Assembly (NCBI GenBank): GCA_905215645.1
Contig: CAJMQS010000046.1
Span: 1-15,469, forward strand
Length of the DNA: 15,469 nucleotides
Source of the DNA: an uncultured bacterium
GTDB taxonomy: Bacteria; Bacillota; Negativicutes; Acidaminococcales; Acidaminococcaceae
Direction of reading: 5' to 3'
Part shown: positions 13,771 to 15,469 of the stretch, in pieces
Layout of the letters: each line of letters begins with the position of its first letter
Numbering within the stretch: position 1 is the first letter of the stretch
Notes under the pieces: model-generated
What the model was told of the DNA's origin: nothing
The model's input: the letters and a program-made list of their open reading frames with translations, nothing else
Database searches by the model: none
Translations under genes and position numbers: made by a program

Positions 13771-14889
13771 ATGTTTGAGGCAGACAAAGATACGATGGAT
13801 CAGCCCCTGGAAAAAATCAAAGTCATCGGCGTCGGCGGCGGCGGCAACAATGCTGTAGACCGCATGATCGAAGCCGGACTGCAGGGTGTGGAATTCATCG
13901 CTGTGAACTGCGATGCACAGCAGCTGAAGAAATCCAGCGCTCCCACCAAGATCCAGATCGGTGAGGACGAAACCAGAGGCCTGGGTGCAGGGGCCAACCC
14001 GGAAGTGGGGGAAAAAGCTGCAGAAGAATCCAAAGATGTACTGGCAGAGTGCGTAAAAGGTGCCGACATGGTCTTCATCACCGCTGGTATGGGCGGCGGT
14101 ACCGGTACCGGGGCTGCCCATGTGGTGGCTGAAATGGCCAAACAGGCCGGCGCTCTGACGGTAGGCGTGGTGACGAAACCTTTCTCCTTTGAAGGACGCC
14201 GCCGTTTCAATGTGGCTGAACAGGGGATTGCCAACCTGAAAGCCAAGGTGGATGCCCTGATCACCATTCCCAACGACCGACTGCTCCAGGTCGTGGATAA
14301 ACGGACTTCCATGAAAGATGCCTTTAAACTGGCCGATGATGTGTTGCGCCAGGGCGTACAGGGGATTTCTGACCTGATCAGCGTCCCCGGACTGATCAAC
14401 GTGGACTTCAATGATGTGAAGGCTGTCATGACCAATGCCGGTTCCGCCATGATGGGGATCGGTACGGCCAAAGGGGATGAAGGCGCTGCAGCTGCGGCCG
14501 AAAACGCCGTGAAGAGCCCTCTCCTGGATTCCACCATCGAAGGCGCCAAGGGCGTGCTGCTGAACATCACCGGCGGCCCCAACCTGAGCCTGATGGATGT
14601 GAACGAAGCCAGCAAGATCATCACCGATGTGGTGGATCCGGATGCCATCATCATCTTCGGGGCCAACATCGATGAAAACATGGAAGATGAAATCCGTGTC
14701 ACCGTCATTGCCACCGGCATCGATGAAGGGAAACCTTCCGTGGGCAATACCCCCAAACCTGCTTCCTTTGTGAAACCCCAGACTTCTACCAGCCGGATCA
14801 CCAAGGCTGCTGAAGAAGCTGCCGGATCCAAGGTGAGCAGCTTCACTTCTCCTACTTCGGAGATTCCGCCCTGGATCCGCAACAAATAA
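13771..14889 (+). CDS. ftsZ: Cell division protein FtsZ
   Basis: FtsZ is the tubulin-like GTPase that forms the division ring under the membrane. The 372-residue protein has an N-terminal GTPase domain with GVGGGGNN (20-27), the tubulin signature GGGTGTG (108-114) and PNDR (167-170). NVDFNDVK (210-217) is the T7 loop that completes the GTPase site of the next subunit. A linker of about 40 residues leads to EIPPWIRNK (364-372), a recognisable version of the C-terminal peptide that binds membrane anchors such as FtsA and SepF. AGGAGG at 13755-13760 is 10 bases from this ATG. Arginine codons here are mixed (CGC, CGT, CGG) whereas the mur genes use mostly CGG, which fits high expression. Confidence 0.98.
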   Translation: MFEADKDTMDQPLEKIKVIGVGGGGNNAVDRMIEAGLQGVEFIAVNCDAQQLKKSSAPTKIQIGEDETRGLGAGANPEVGEKAAEESKDVLAECVKGADMVFITAGMGGGTGTGAAHVVAEMAKQAGALTVGVVTKPFSFEGRRRFNVAEQGIANLKAKVDALITIPNDRLLQVVDKRTSMKDAFKLADDVLRQGVQGISDLISVPGLINVDFNDVKAVMTNAGSAMMGIGTAKGDEGAAAAAENAVKSPLLDSTIEGAKGVLLNITGGPNLSLMDVNEASKIITDVVDPDAIIIFGANIDENMEDEIRVTVIATGIDEGKPSVGNTPKPASFVKPQTSTSRITKAAEEAAGSKVSSFTSPTSEIPPWIRNK

Positions 14890-14908
14890 GGAACAGGGGG
14901 TGTAGGTT

Positions 14909-15373
14909 ATGAAATGTCCATTCTGTGGCTGCGAAGATAGCCGTGTCATCGATTCCCGTTCCGTTGAAGAGGGGGCGTCCATCCGGCGTCGGAGAGAGTG
15001 TCCCCGCTGCGGACGGCGTTTCACGACTTACGAAAAATATGAACAGATCCCTCTTCTGGTCATCAAGCGGGATGGCCGGCGGGAAATGTTCGACAGCAAG
15101 AAGATTTTGGCAGGCCTCCTGCGGGCCTTTGAGAAACGGCCTTTTACCTACGAACAGATCCAGAGCCTGACCAACCAGATAGAAAATGAGATCCGGGCTT
15201 CTGGAGAAAATGAGGTCAAATCTACGAAAATCGGTGAAGTGGTCATGGCCCATCTGGAGAAAATCGACCAGATTGCCTATGTCCGTTTCGCTTCTGTGTA
15301 CCGCCAGTTCGCCGACGTGAACAGTTTCATGCAGGAAATCCAGAATATGCTGGATAAAGGGAAAGAGAAATAA
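14909..15373 (+). CDS. nrdR: Transcriptional repressor NrdR
   Basis: NrdR represses ribonucleotide reductase genes in response to ATP and dATP. The 154-residue length is standard. The N-terminal zinc ribbon uses Cys3, Cys6, Cys31 and Cys34, with the basic RRRRECPRCGRRF stretch (26-38) for DNA binding. An ATP-cone domain follows (about 49-139), starting at VIKRDGRRE (51-59) and ending at VRFASVYRQF (125-134). AGGGGGTG at 14895-14902 lies six bases before the ATG, and ftsZ ends 19 bases upstream, so the two are probably cotranscribed, linking division to DNA precursor supply. In many spore-forming Clostridia, spoIIGA, sigE and sigG lie near this place; none is here. Confidence 0.98.
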   Translation: MKCPFCGCEDSRVIDSRSVEEGASIRRRRECPRCGRRFTTYEKYEQIPLLVIKRDGRREMFDSKKILAGLLRAFEKRPFTYEQIQSLTNQIENEIRASGENEVKSTKIGEVVMAHLEKIDQIAYVRFASVYRQFADVNSFMQEIQNMLDKGKEK

Positions 15374-15382
15374 AAGAAGAAA

Positions 15383-15413
15383 GGGGGTGTTGCACGTTGC
15401 GTGCAACACCCCC
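15383..15413. terminator. Strong hairpin after nrdR, T-rich tail only on the - strand
   Basis: A perfect 13-bp stem (GGGGGTGTTGCAC, loop GTTGC, then its complement) starts 10 bases after the nrdR stop. No T-tract follows on the + strand (TAGCTG comes next), but the - strand reading has a T-rich tail (complement of 15371-15382). It may end a convergent transcript from the right, or end nrdR transcription inefficiently or with Rho help. Confidence 0.55.
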
Positions 15414-15421
15414 TAGCTGTA

Positions 15422-15468
15422 GAGCCGCATAGCGGCTCAAGTCTGGAGTCTGAAGTCTGGAGCCGGAG
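15422..15468. repeat. Start of another hairpin-heptad element at the window edge
   Basis: A perfect 7-bp hairpin (GAGCCGC, loop ATA, GCGGCTC; 15422-15438) is followed by four 7-base units of GTCTGRA type (15441-15468, the last degenerate). The units match the left arm of the 6353-6536 element in sequence class and orientation, so an inverted right arm is expected beyond the window. Confidence 0.65.
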
Positions 15469-15469
15469 G

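Noticed and set aside
13741..15024. A 427-codon open frame on the - strand opposite ftsZ and the start of nrdR
   Set aside because: It lies wholly opposite two clearly conserved genes, its translation has no recognisable domain, and long antisense frames are common in GC-rich coding DNA.

Overview
The window carries most of a division and cell wall (dcw) gene cluster on the + strand, between a small divergent DUF1858 gene at the left end and nrdR at the right end. The genome is fairly GC-rich with strong CGG arginine usage. MurE carries the DNPR signature of meso-diaminopimelate addition. The cluster contains the Firmicute-type pair DUF881 protein plus small basic protein (Sbp), but ftsZ runs straight into nrdR with no sporulation genes between them. 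Together this suggests a non-sporulating Firmicute. My best guess is the Negativicutes, Acidaminococcus-like, but this is inferred from gene content and composition, not from a database match.

Layout: 1-57 holds a heptanucleotide repeat and a terminator closing an upstream + strand gene. 56-277 (-) is a DUF1858 protein. 278-460 is a divergent control region; its mraZ promoter has a perfect TATAAT, and three TGGNG boxes at 10-bp spacing form a textbook MraZ operator. Then follow mraZ, rsmH, ftsL, murE, murF, mraY, murD, murG, murC, ddl, ftsQ/divIB, a DUF881 gene, sbp, ftsZ and nrdR. Most genes overlap or lie within 35 bp of each other, which suggests one long operon. ftsZ also appears to have its own extended -10 promoter. 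No gap between genes exceeds 300 bases; the longest is mraY-murD at 268 bases.

How the genes work together: MurC, MurD, MurE and MurF build UDP-MurNAc-pentapeptide, Ddl supplies D-Ala-D-Ala, and MraY and MurG make lipid I and lipid II. FtsL and FtsQ are divisome membrane proteins and FtsZ forms the ring. RsmH methylates 16S rRNA, MraZ represses the cluster, and NrdR links it to deoxynucleotide supply. Genes often found in such clusters but absent here are ftsI/pbpB (between ftsL and murE), ftsW (between murD and murG), murB, and ftsA (between sbp and ftsZ).

The least explained signal is intergenic. A family of short arrays with a strict 7-base period, mostly anchored on GTC (or GAC in the inverted arm), recurs at 1-25, 892-912, 2346-2476, 6353-6536 and 15441-15468. 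Two complete copies (2346-2476 and 6353-6536) have inverted heptad arms enclosing a series of hairpins. Each ends with a TTTGC/GCAAA hairpin 10-11 bases inside the right arm. They look like mosaic palindromic elements inside the operon, and one occupies exactly the place where ftsI would be expected.
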